A stretch of 64,000 nucleotides of DNA from Melieria omissa (taxonomy: Eukaryota > Arthropoda > Insecta > Diptera > Ulidiidae), in contig OZ020267.1 of assembly GCA_963971225.1 (NCBI GenBank), positions 120,149,891 to 120,213,890 on the forward strand, written 5' to 3'. Both the position numbers and the translations under genes were made by a program. The notes beneath the pieces are model-generated. The model worked only from the letters and a program-made list of their open reading frames with translations. It did not search any database and had not been told where the DNA came from. Each line of letters begins with the position of its first letter. The first letter of the stretch is position 1. Below, piece by piece: positions 22,417-31,907 of the stretch.

Positions 22417-23295
22417 GCACACGCACAACAAAAGTGACACAACTAAAAATTTTTGATTTTTTAGGAAACGCAAAAAACAGTTTTTAAACTAAATAAACAT
22501 TTTTTTAAATAACAACTAGACCTCTCAGTAGAAAATCCTTACAGATTATGCTTTATGATAAGTTGCAGGAATTTTGTTTTTATTTTACACTAGAAAATCA
22601 AAAATTTTGAGTTGTGACTGTTTTGATGATATTTTAATTCAATAATTACGGAACTATTTCAAGTTATGCCACTTTTTCTGAATTTAATAATTATAAATGA
22701 CAGTTAAAAAGTTGAAAGAAAAATTTTGAAAATTCATAATTAATTTTAAAAATTAAAAATATAAACAAAACTTGTCAGAATTTTGCTTAAAATTAAGTTT
22801 AACAAAAATGTATTTCTTCAAAAGTGACACAATTTGAGTTAGGACTCTTTTGCATTGAGCTGCAGCGATCAGATAGCATCAAACTTCTGACATGAAGAGA
22901 GACCTAACTGTATTTTTGCAACAGTTAACAACAACAAAATATACTGAGCTTTTGCTGATTGATAGATTTATGCATTGTGCACAGTATTAACACATCGCTC
23001 CTTCGCTGCAAGAACGTCATAACTAAAAAAAATTTGTTTTCAGTTTATGGCAACCCTGTGGGTATCTGCATATGATCTTTTATCTGTCAAAACCACTTTG
23101 TAAAATATTCAATACTTTGCTTATAATCCGACATGAAAAATTTTTTGATACCTTCAAATGCCTGTAATGGTAAACTTTAAAACTGCATTTTCTCGGAATG
23201 TTGTAATTTTGAGTTATGACGTTCTTGCAGCGAAGGAGCGACATAAACCCGAAAATGAAAAATTTAGAGTTGTGTCACTTTTGTAGTGCGTGTGC
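22417..23295. mobile_element. TIR element with GCACACGCAC ends, host of a nested element
   Basis: The left end reads GCACACGCACAACAAAAGTG and continues ACACAACTAAAAATTTTT. The right end inverted reads GCACACGCACTACAAAAGTG and continues ACACAACTCTAAATTTTT, so about 35 bp of near-perfect inverted repeat bound an 879 bp unit. An inner copy of AAAAGTGACACAA occurs at about 22820. Flanks (GATATAAT left, GATATGTA right) may hold an eroded duplication. No coding remains. A 245 bp element is inserted at 22996-23240. The superfamily is undetermined. Confidence 0.75.
22996..23240. mobile_element. Nested MITE with CGCTCCTTCGCTGC ends and ACAT duplication
   Basis: The left end CGCTCCTTCGCTGCAAGAAC continues GTCATAACTAAAA. 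The right end is its inverse (TTTTGAGTTATGACG... CAGCGAAGGAGCG), about 32 bp with few mismatches. ACAT stands directly on both sides (22992-22995 and 23241-23244), consistent with a 4 bp target duplication. Length is 245 bp and it is non-coding. It interrupts the 22417-23295 element, so it is the younger of the two. Confidence 0.8.
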
Positions 23296-26200
23296 GATAT
23301 GTACAAAATCCGTTAAAAAATTAATTTTTTTTTTGTATCGACAAATATATCTTTATTCATCATAATCTTTTTCCTCCCTTGTGCCAGCGCCTTTTCCAAC
23401 ACTAAAATGGATCTTGTCTTTATCTCCGCAATCATGGCAAATATCCGTCCTTTCTTCCTTCCTTTCTTTTCGATTTTGCAGGAAAGCATAGCAGGAAAGC
23501 CTACGAATAATGAATAATGATTAAAGCTACAAAATGTTGGCTGAATTATTACGAAGAAGCAACGATGTGTGAGCAAATAATCGATTTTCGATGGAAAAAC
23601 ATCGTTTTTTATCTGCCAAGTCAAATATGCAAAATAGCTAATAATGTCAACATATGCTGGGAACATGTGTTTCAACATAACAACTGCTATGTGCTTCAAC
23701 TAGCACATTTCTAGTACACATGTCAACAAGACGATTGGTGGACGATGCGGCATCCTCCTACTAACACACACATACCCATTGTTAAATAATGCATACATAC
23801 ACATTTCACAACTCATTGCAAACGGTCAAGCTGTACGCTTTCTGCCGCAGCTGATTTGATATCACCTGCTTTTTGCACATAATTAACTAACTACAACCGA
23901 GAGGTTAAGCACGATCCACTCGAAATAAGACTGCACGGCGAATGTGTTAACAATACCCACAAACACACATGCGAACATACGAATATAGTTCATGAACAGC
24001 CAGAAAAGGAGTTAGGTTGGCCTGGGCACGGCGAACGTGCCGAAACAGGGCCATTACCGCATACACCGGACAAGGACACATCACAGCGCAGCAGCAAAAC
24101 AAGCCACCGAGCAGCCGCCGTCGCAACCGCAATGCCAACCACAGCGCCGTCAGCAGCGATGGGGGCGTAATCTGCGCTCAAGGTGAAATTATAATTCAAG
24201 TTTAATACGCATCGGCCGACTGGCGCAAATATGTGGGCGCGCAAACCTCGCACTGCTCTAGTGGCGGCTGCCAGCGGCTCTGTAGGCCCGGCGGCCAGCA
24301 GCTGTGCCTCAAGTTGGCACCCAGACAGCCGTGCACTCGATTTCTTTGTAGCAAGTTTATCGCCCTTTGTCACTCCCTCCTCCCTCCTCCCTCCCCCTCC
24401 ACACCTGCCACATTTGCTCGGATTCGAAATCGTTTCGTTTCGTTTTGTTTTGTGTCGCCTTGTGTTGTTGCGTTGCATGTGTAGGTGTACGCGCGCACAC
24501 TCACCATTACATAAATATGTACATACATATGTGAGATTCTGGTGCAGCTTTTGTTCTCGTTTTGCGTTTTTGTTTTGCTTCGCTCGGGTCATTTCAACTT
24601 TATTTTATGATTATTACTGCATGCGAGCCGGCGCGTTTACATGTGGCGTGCAAGGAGGGGCGCGTGAGGCGAGGTGCGTTTTGGCGGCTTGCGGCCCACC
24701 AATTTATGTGAAATTCACGCATATTTATGGCCACTCGGATTTTCAAGGATAAACATGCGTGCCACTTGTCCGCGCATTCCCGTGCTCGAGGGTAATGAAC
24801 ATCATTTTTGCGGATTTGTTTGTGGAAATGGCGTTGCGGTTGTTATTGTCCGCTCATTTAGGCGCCGTTCGCAGGGTGGAGAGCAGAGGACGACATCACC
24901 GTGGCGACTAGCATTTGCCGGGGAGTTCATTTGCTTCGATTGCTAATAATTAGCTCATCAAGTGCACTCGACGAGCACTAACAATGCAATTCGCTGCTTG
25001 TGGAACTTGGCACTTCTGCAACTATGAATATGGTTTGCGTCGGCTTAATCAGGCCAGGCGATGGCAAATATTTGGTTTCGTTGTCTCCATGACGGTATCC
25101 AAGCCAATTATATTAACATGTAAACAACGTACATCTATATACAATATATTTATAAAAATGCATGTCTGTTTGTTTGGTTATTTGTTTGTTGGTCGCACGA
25201 CATTCGAACTCAAAAACTAGACGGCCGATTGAGCTAAATCTTTCACGGAATGTTCGTCTTGACTAAATCTCAGTAAACCACATAACGCGAACACAACCCC
25301 GCAGGTGGGCATGGCACCTCCCATACAAGGTCGGAAAGCTTTGAAATTAGGTGCAGTGTCATGGCTTGGACGTGTCGTTCCAGAGGTTAAAATGTATGGG
25401 CATTGGACAAGGGGCATTACACTTTTTAAGCGACCAAAATGTTTTGAATAACTGTGGAACTACATGGCCCACATCAATGACATTTGGCACAGACTAACGA
25501 TTTAGACGAGTCCTTCGACAGGGGGAATGGGGGGCACCCATACAACCCAAATTTTAAATGAAATAATAAGTCGGATAGCATTGAAATTATGTATACCATC
25601 GCCCCATACATATATCATTCTACTGGTAAATACTTATGGGCGTTGCACAAGGGGCATGGTCAATTGTTTGTGACTCGAATTTTCCGCGTAACTTTGGAAC
25701 TTTGTAACTGCACATCAATGACACTGGGTCACACCCTTCGACTGGAGGAATGGCTTGGGCACTGCATAAAAGGGTGTGGCATCGCCCATACAGTGTTGGG
25801 TGAAGAAACTTGATTTATTGGGTCTTATGAGTTTAAACTTGCATGCAAAGCCACGGGGCCTGCTGGTATTGTATATTGAAAAAAGTATGCAGCAGCTGAG
25901 CTCTGCATTTTTACTCGTTTCAGTGTTGGTTCGATTAAAATGGCATTGAGCCTCAATCTTAGCCGTTTAGGATATACACTCTACGCACCAAGGATAGCAT
26001 CCAGAGCCCATGACATCAAGTTGCTCCAAATAAATGTTAGTTTTCGAAAGACTGCAACATACCTACGTGTAAAATTTGTTTTTATTTTGTGTACTTTAAG
26101 ACCGAATTTCGAAAATCCGAAAACACTTTCGGAGATACTCGTTTTCTAAAATAAACTCAAAGTTCACATATCATGTTTTTGCTTCAGCAGTTCAGTCAGG

Positions 26201-27956
26201 ACAATTATATACAACTATACAGATCCAATTGGCAACTAACCGCTTTAAATAAAATTTTGCTTTCTTTCTTTTTTTCACACCATAAAAAAAAGAAAAATCC
26301 ATATGTGCTACATCCTACCTCCTATGTTCTTAATTTTTTGTCCTTTTAAAAGGACTTCAAAATTTTGAAGAGGATAAAAAATGAAAAAAATATTAAAAAT
26401 CAAATGAAAAAGGAAAGGCTCAAAAATTTAAATAAAGTTGATTTTTATCTATTTGTAAAAAAAGGATATGAAAAGGGTTCTTTGAAAATGTTAGTCCTTT
26501 ATATCCTTGAACATTTTTATGCATTTTTATTAACATTTCTTGAAAAGTAACTATATTAAAACCCAAAATATCCTTGGTCTCGTGTCATTTCCCTCTACGA
26601 TTGGTAATTCGTAAAATTAGAATTAAATACGAGTAAATATAACAAATTACAGTAGGAGTCTGCTCTCGACGTAAGTCTGTCAATAGATATATGTGTACAA
26701 TCTGTACGCACAATTGACGGAGGAAGGTGCGATCGATTAGTACCGATGGTGCCCCTTCTCTGGCGTTTCTTCCCTTCGTCCGAGCATCAAATGCACACTT
26801 TCATCCAGTCTGATTCGTTGTCGTTAAATTTTTAGGACTTGATGGTAATCAATGCCACCACAACACAATGCGTCAGTGTATAAACACTTGCACCACCGCT
26901 GAAACAGCACTGCCAACAACAATGGCGTTCTGGTCCATCAAAAGCGAGCCGAACCCAAACAGAATTGACAATGGGACTTGCGAAGGACGAAGCCAGTAAC
27001 GTGTGTTTTATTGCCACAGAACAACACAAATGGCAACAACGCTGCGCACGCATACAAAGGTGGCGGCAGGCTGAAGGGACACGGCTGTAGCACAGCAACC
27101 GTCACGGTTACAATAATGACAACGATCATCAAGACAAAGGCAATTAATTGTGTCATTGTGTCAATCCCCCCGCGCAAGTATGTATGTAAGTAACGGCACA
27201 TACGTATGTTTGTAAATGTGTGTACTCGTAGGGCCCATGAACCCTCGCTGCGAGAATCACCGCCAATTAAACGGCTCGAGAATAAAACGAATTTTTTTTA
27301 GGTGTGGCTGAAACGCTCTCCTCATTGTCCGCCGTAAAGTGAACATCAACAAGTCGCCCGGACACGCACCCACACACGCTCGAAGACTCATTGTGCGATA
27401 GCGTTGGGGTCCTGGAATAGGGGACAGTTTGCGGCTATGGCTGGCGTGTTGCTCCTGACGGCGACTCTGCCACACGGCAGTCGGCCGGCTGACTGCTAAT
27501 TAAACGTCACTTACTCGCACTGCATGGACGACCCACTGCCAGCAACAACTACAACAAAAACGAAGCGAAGCATTAAGAATGAAATAAATCTCGAAAATCA
27601 CCGGACTCGATGCTGAACTGCTCCACTGCGAATGAGGCAAAAAGTAGGAGCTTTCCATGAGCAGCAGAACCTGATTTTCATATCAACAGAGGAACAACGG
27701 ACTGCTTGCAAAAGTCGCCAACCAAGTCAATCAAAGACGAGACAACAACTCTGGAATGTTGCCAGTATTTTATATTTGGTAGATACAGTAACTTAGTAAT
27801 TATTTACTTAATATTGGTTGAGTGACGATTTGAAGTAACAAAAAGACCGAGTCAGAGAATTTGTGATTCAAGGCACTGAAGCATTGTAGCTGCTTAAATA
27901 TTTTCTATAGCATACAAGACCTCAAAAATGGCGGAATAATAAACAGGTGTTAATCT
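23296..27956. other. Mostly unique DNA, no gene established
   Basis: The stretch at 23.3-23.7 kb is AT-rich. The stretch at 23.9-25.0 kb is GC-rich, with a 200-codon minus-strand frame (23990-24592) opposed by plus-strand frames and without any domain. Diverged repeats lie at 25.28-25.8 kb. The stretch at 26.3-26.55 kb is a poly-A-biased patch with a Lys-rich frame. The stretch at 26.8-27.5 kb is again GC-richer and featureless. Confidence 0.4.
25280..25815. repeat. Diverged tandem-like repeats (CATCAATGACAT/GGGGCAT phrases)
   Basis: Phrases recur at irregular spacing: TGGGCATTGGACAAGGGGCAT (about 25398) and TGGGCGTTGCACAAGGGGCAT (about 25637), GGAACTACATGGCCCACATC and GGAACTTTGTAACTGCACATC followed by AATGACA, TTCGAC-AGG/GAGG-GGAATGG (about 25514 and 25738), and GTCGGATAGCATTGAAATTATG. 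The unit is about 200-240 bp with two to three decayed copies. Related text occurs at 28240-28450. No coding potential is seen. Confidence 0.5.
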
Positions 27957-28230
27957 TCCGTTACTTACTTACTTACTTAATTGGCCACAACAACCCATTA
28001 CCGGGTTACGACCTATCACAAAAGTTCTTTCCAGGCGCCTATGCTTTTGGCGCGCTTGCTCCAGTTGGTCCTACCAAGAAACTATAGGACATCCTCAACT
28101 TGATCCTTCCACCGGAGATACGGCCGTCCTCTTCTTAGCTGACCTCCAACTACCGCATAGTAGTAGTTTTTCGCCGGAGCTTCTTCGTCCATACGGCAGA
28201 CATGGCCCAACCAGCCAGAATAACGTCGAA
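27957..28230 (-). pseudogene. 3' end of a non-LTR retrotransposon
   Basis: Minus-strand translation from 28219 gives GWLGHVCRMDEEAPAKNYYY, then GQLRRGRPYLRWKDQVEDVL, a stop, GRTNWSKRAKSIGAWKELL and two stops. WLGHVxRM...RGRPxxRW-x-DxVE-DL...NW-x3-A-x-D/S-x3-W-x-L is the conserved C-terminal tail of many insect LINE ORF2 proteins. The catalytic domains are absent. The 3' boundary is a TTAC repeat (plus strand about 27960-27978), the probable retrotransposition tail. Three other tails of this general kind are at 35112-35270, 36950-37112 and 47602-47826. Confidence 0.8.
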
Positions 28231-28239
28231 ACTAGAAGT

Positions 28240-28450
28240 CGCACAGTATGGAAAGTTGGTACACAGTTTTTTCTGACTAAAATTTAACTACAAGTCGCAC
28301 ATCAATGAAACTTGGCTCGTTCTTACCATTTACTCGCATCCTTTAGTTAGAAGAAAAGTGTGAGAATTGGAAGAAGGGGTGCGGCATCGAAATGTATACT
28401 CAATATTGAACAACATTGAAATTATAAGTCGGAGAGCGCAGTGGTAATGT
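28240..28450. repeat. Second patch of the 25.3 kb diverged repeat
   Basis: Shares CACATCAATGAAACTTGGC, AAGGGGTGCGGCATCG and ATTGAAATTATAAGTCGGA with 25280-25815. The copy is single and decayed. It sits directly beside the LINE tail, so it could be a separate short interspersed repeat. Confidence 0.4.
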
Positions 28451-28717
28451 TAGTGGTTGCCACTTTGGATTACTTTCAATAGATGGCGTTCGCGGCTGAC
28501 TTTTTGTTTGACAGGTGCGCCATGCATAACGATTATTCTTTCCGTGCGATTGTAAGAAATTGTCATTCAATAATTATTTATTGTTATTACATTTAACATA
28601 GTTTTCTCGTACAAAGGTAGTGAATTTTGAGAAAAGATTTGATTAAAGCGAATTGATTTACATTGTACGAACATTCAGTACCTAAAAGACTAACTTCGGT
28701 ATCCTTCATAGCATTTA

Positions 28718-29530
28718 TATAAGGTTTTCCAACAAGAGTATTTCGGTAGCTATCACTTTTGAAGCTTTTATTCTTTGACATTTGACAAGTAGAAACTACG
28801 CCATTACTTAAAACGGAACGATACACGCTTCAACAACGCATTGAAATTATTAAAATTCACTACAAAAATGGTGAAAATCTTGTAGTCACAGTTCGCAAAA
28901 CTAAAGCATTTTTGGGTCGTCGTGAAGCACCTTGTCGGACTGCAATACAGAAATTGGGGGAAAAATTCGAGCTGTTGGGACAAGTTAGTGATGTGAAGAA
29001 TAAAACCCGTGCACGTCGCTCAATAACAACTGAGAATATTGCTGCTGTAGCCCAAAGTGTTGAAGAAAACCAGGGTTGTCGATTCCTCGTCCTCGAGAGA
29101 TGATTAATGATTTTTTATGGTCGGAGTTGGATGGTATTGATCTGGAAGATTGATCTGTTATCTCTGGATGAGGTGATCACAATTGGCCACCGAGATCTTG
29201 TGATTTAACACCTTGCGACTTCTTCCTTTGGGGCCACGTGAAAGATAAAGTGTACGCCAACAACCCAGCGTCGATTCAAGACCTCAAAGATAGAATTCGT
29301 GAGGCTATCGAGGACATAGGGCAGCCACTTTGCGATTTGGTTATGGAAAATTTCATGAAAAGGATATGGTCCTGTAAGCGTGGTCGTGGTGGCCATTTGG
29401 CTAATGTTCTTTTTCATTATTAACAGCATACCTTCCTCTTTTTTATGAAATAAACATCCGATCATTTATCTCAAAAAATGGCATTTTTCTTTGAATACCA
29501 AAATAACACCTCTTGTTGGAAAACCCTATA
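28718..29530 (+). mobile_element. Deleted rosa-like (DD41D) mariner-family element
   Basis: TATAAGGTTTTCCAACAAGA at the left is mirrored by TATAGGGTTTTCCAACAAGA (minus strand) at the right, with TA at both edges (28718-28719 and 29529-29530). Length is 813 bp, about two thirds of a full element. The coding remains (28816-29423) read as a Tc1/mariner-superfamily transposase of the DD41D rosa type, first known from Ceratitis fruit flies, with the catalytic middle largely lost. It is non-autonomous, but both termini look usable. Confidence 0.75.
28816..29423 (+). pseudogene. rosa-like transposase, internally deleted and frameshifted
   Basis: From about 28825 the frame gives TLQQRIEIIKIHYKNGENLV, then AIQKLGEKFELLGQVSDVKN and RRSITTENIAAVAQSVEEN: the helix-turn-helix DNA-binding half with the typical R-R-S-I-x-T-x-E-N-I-A-A-V segment. 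The frame shifts at about 29070. Beyond that, pieces like FLWSELDGIDLED appear, then from about 29178 NWPPRSCDLTPCDFFLWGHV leads to a conserved C-terminus ending GGHLANVLFHY and TAA at 29421. The third catalytic Asp block (TPCDFFLWG) survives. The first and second Asp blocks are missing. The protein cannot be made in one piece. Confidence 0.75.
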
Positions 29531-29829
29531 TTTCCAAACTAACAATTGAATACATGCAATTCTGCATTTTTTTGGCGTACCATGGGTACCCAAACGGGTA
29601 CGAGTTCTAACTTGGAACCAAATTGTTTCTTTTCTATAACCTTACTCGTTCAAGCGCTATCATGCGAACCAGCCGTTTGACAAGCAGACAGTTGGCCGTA
29701 GAGGCGGCTGAAAATTACTAAATCGATTCTTTTGGTGTAATAATAATTTATTTAAAATCTGAGGTGTATCCTTGTGTAAAGTGTATCCTTCGCAGCACAT
29801 CAGCGCAGGTACACAAAGCCACCTTTATG

Positions 29830-29861
29830 AACGAGAAGGGACTGCTCTCTCCCTTCTCGTT
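29830..29861. repeat. Short perfect hairpin
   Basis: AACGAGAAGGGA (29830-29841) and TCCCTTCTCGTT (29850-29861) form a 12 bp perfect stem with an 8-base loop. No T-run terminator or transposon end is attached. Function unknown. Confidence 0.7.
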
Positions 29862-30019
29862 TATAATTGACGAGTTCAGTTCGTTTGTAATCCTCTTCAA
29901 TTTGTATGAACAGTTTTGCTTTAGTTTTATGTTTGTGGATTCGATTTGTTCACAGGAGCGTTGCATAAGCGGTTTTGCTCATTTCTATAAATAAAAGTAC
30001 CATTCCTTGTTTACATCTG

Positions 30020-30054
30020 CAACGCACAACACACAACACACACACACACACAAA
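30020..30054. repeat. CA-rich microsatellite
   Basis: AACGCACAACACACAACA leads into about nine CA units, an interrupted CA array. Confidence 0.85.
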
Positions 30055-31229
30055 CATAAGTAGCCCTCTCGGACGGGCCTTTCAATACGGTTGCGGTTGT
30101 CCACGCCGTGCGCGCTGAGATTGGGGCTCCGGTTTTGTTTTGCGTTTACTTTTGCTTTGTCTGCAGTCATTTCCGTTTTAATTTTGAGCACATTCACTCA
30201 CTTCCGTTGTTGTCTGGTGTCTGCTGGCCACGGGAAACGCAAATTCAAATAGTTATTGCACAGGAACGAAAACACGACCCGAACTTCGGCCCAGACGCGG
30301 ACACCAACAAAGAAACGAAACAGACAGACAACGCAAGGATTGCGTGAGATTTGTTCCACTCCTGCAGCCCAAACATTTGCCTTCGGTCTGCCTTTTACTT
30401 TTGTTCCGTTTCAATTGGCGGCCAAGCTTTCTGCGCGGTGCGTGCCGACCGCAGAAATGTGCTCGTACTTGCGGCTGTGCAGTCCGGCCCACATGCCCAC
30501 GCACGCCCGCCGCAGCAGTCGCCTGCGATATAAAAATGTTCATTAAAATCCTTTTTGCGTGCGCAGCGTGAATGATGATGACGCCAACGGCTGCTCGCAG
30601 CCAGCACACGAAGTGGCGCGGCGGCATGCGGCGTGCGGTTAGCGCTAATGGTCAAGACCATAAAGTCATTTATTTTAAATACGATCTAATGTTCTTGCAC
30701 CAGTCGGGACTGGCGACTGGTGTTTTCTTAAATTTTCGCAAATTTTAGAACGTTTGGCAAGTGGGAAATATTTTAACTGCACCCGAATTTTGCTCAAACG
30801 AATTTTACCGCTGCGAAGCGCGCCAACTCTTATCAGCAATTACACCGGTCAACAAAAAGAACATTTTTTTTGTTGAGCAGATATTTCAATGATTATTTCA
30901 TAATTGATTAGATTGGTAAGTAACTAAACATATTACTTACTTTTGCAAAAGCTTTACTCTAATACAAAGATGAATAAATATGAATGAAAGTTTAACACAT
31001 TAAGTACACTAAATATCCCTAAATTTTACTCAATTGTGAACCCTCAACTTAAGCCATTAACAGTCACTATTGCATTAAAATTTGGCCTGAAGCCGATCAA
31101 TATTTGAATACATAAATTGTCTCATTAGTTTTGATAGGACAGAACTTTACATCGCAGTTTGTTGTCAAGCAAAAAAGAATGGCCGGAGAGTAGTTTGGGG
31201 CTGATTCGAAAAATCCACTCAATCACAAA

Positions 31230-31307
31230 AGATATATGTTTGTTCTGTATGTATATGTATGTTTTTCACGTACAAACATCAGATATATGTTTGTTGTGTA
31301 TGTATAT
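31230..31307. repeat. Two-copy direct repeat
   Basis: AGATATATGTTTGTTCTGTA, continuing TGTATATG (31230), recurs as AGATATATGTTTGTTGTGTA plus the same end (31281), a 51 bp period. It directly abuts the Tc1-like element at 31321. Confidence 0.7.
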
Positions 31308-31320
31308 GAAGAAGGACTTA

Positions 31321-31907
31321 CAGTTTGTCAAGTAAATGTTTGCAAATTTAAAGAAGGTAGAAACCTTTTTTTTTTAAAGCTTATAATATAACAGAAATTG
31401 CAATATTTTGGAATTATTTGAAAAATATCGATAAATTGAATATTTCACTCTCATATAATATCAAAGTAATGTCTATTTGATTCACGCATTGAAGGGCGAA
31501 TTGATTTGAAAGTATCTCCTGGACGACCCAGAAAACTGTCTGACAGAGAAGAAAGAAACATCATCCTTAAAGCTCGTGACAACCCCCGTATCTCAATAAG
31601 GGAAATGGCTTTGGATATACAAAAATAGAATGCGGAACTGATGTATCTCATGAAACTGTTCGGAACTGTACGGCGCCAAATTTTCTATGCAATCTTAGTT
31701 TTGAAAGAAGACGCATTTTTTGACAGTTTGAAATATAGCTTCATTCCTTTTTGGATTTTATACACTGTTTTCGCGTATCAAATAGACATTACTAATGATC
31801 TATATTTAAAAAAATTTCAAAATATTGAAATTTCTGTTATATTTATAAGCTTTTCAAAATAATTACTCTACCTTTTTTAAGTTTGCAAACATTTACTTGA
31901 GAAACTG
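31321..31907 (+). mobile_element. Tc1-like element, internally deleted, long TIRs
   Basis: TA (31319-31320) then CAGTTTGTCAAGTAAATGTT. The right end inverted reads CAGTTTCTCAAGTAAATGTT, then TA (31908-31909). Similarity between the arms continues past TTGCAAA, AAGGTAGA, AGCTTATAA and AACAGAAATT for at least 100 bp, like Tc1 relatives with long inverted repeats. Length is 587 bp, well under the usual 1.6 kb. Only the DNA-binding N-terminus of the transposase remains (31490-31680). Confidence 0.8.
31490..31680 (+). pseudogene. N-terminal fragment of Tc1-type transposase
   Basis: Translation gives GRIDLKVSPGRPRKLSDREE, then RNIILKARDNPRISIREMAL and a stop, and in the next frame CGTDVSHETVRNC. 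The GRPRK hook between two helix-turn-helix units, and V-S-x-x-T-V-R-N of the second one, are hallmarks of the Tc1 DNA-binding domain. A stop and frameshift at about 31627-31632 and loss of the whole DDE catalytic core make it dead. Confidence 0.8.

Larger units (their letters stand above)
29531..31320. other. Unique DNA, GC-richer at 30.0-30.7 kb
   Basis: Holds a hairpin at 29830-29861, a CA-rich run at about 30020-30054 and a duplicated ATGT-rich 27-mer at 31230-31307. GC-rich frames at 30250-30660 are open on both strands and carry no domain. No gene is called. Confidence 0.45.

Noticed and set aside
23330..23410. WKRRWHKG on the minus strand as the C-terminus of a mariner transposase
   Set aside because: Only eight residues match, upstream translation shows nothing of the catalytic blocks, and there are immediate stops.
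23990..24592. 200-codon minus-strand frame
   Set aside because: It lies in GC-rich DNA where plus-strand frames of similar length overlap. It has no domain, repeated codons reflect composition, and there is no splice context.
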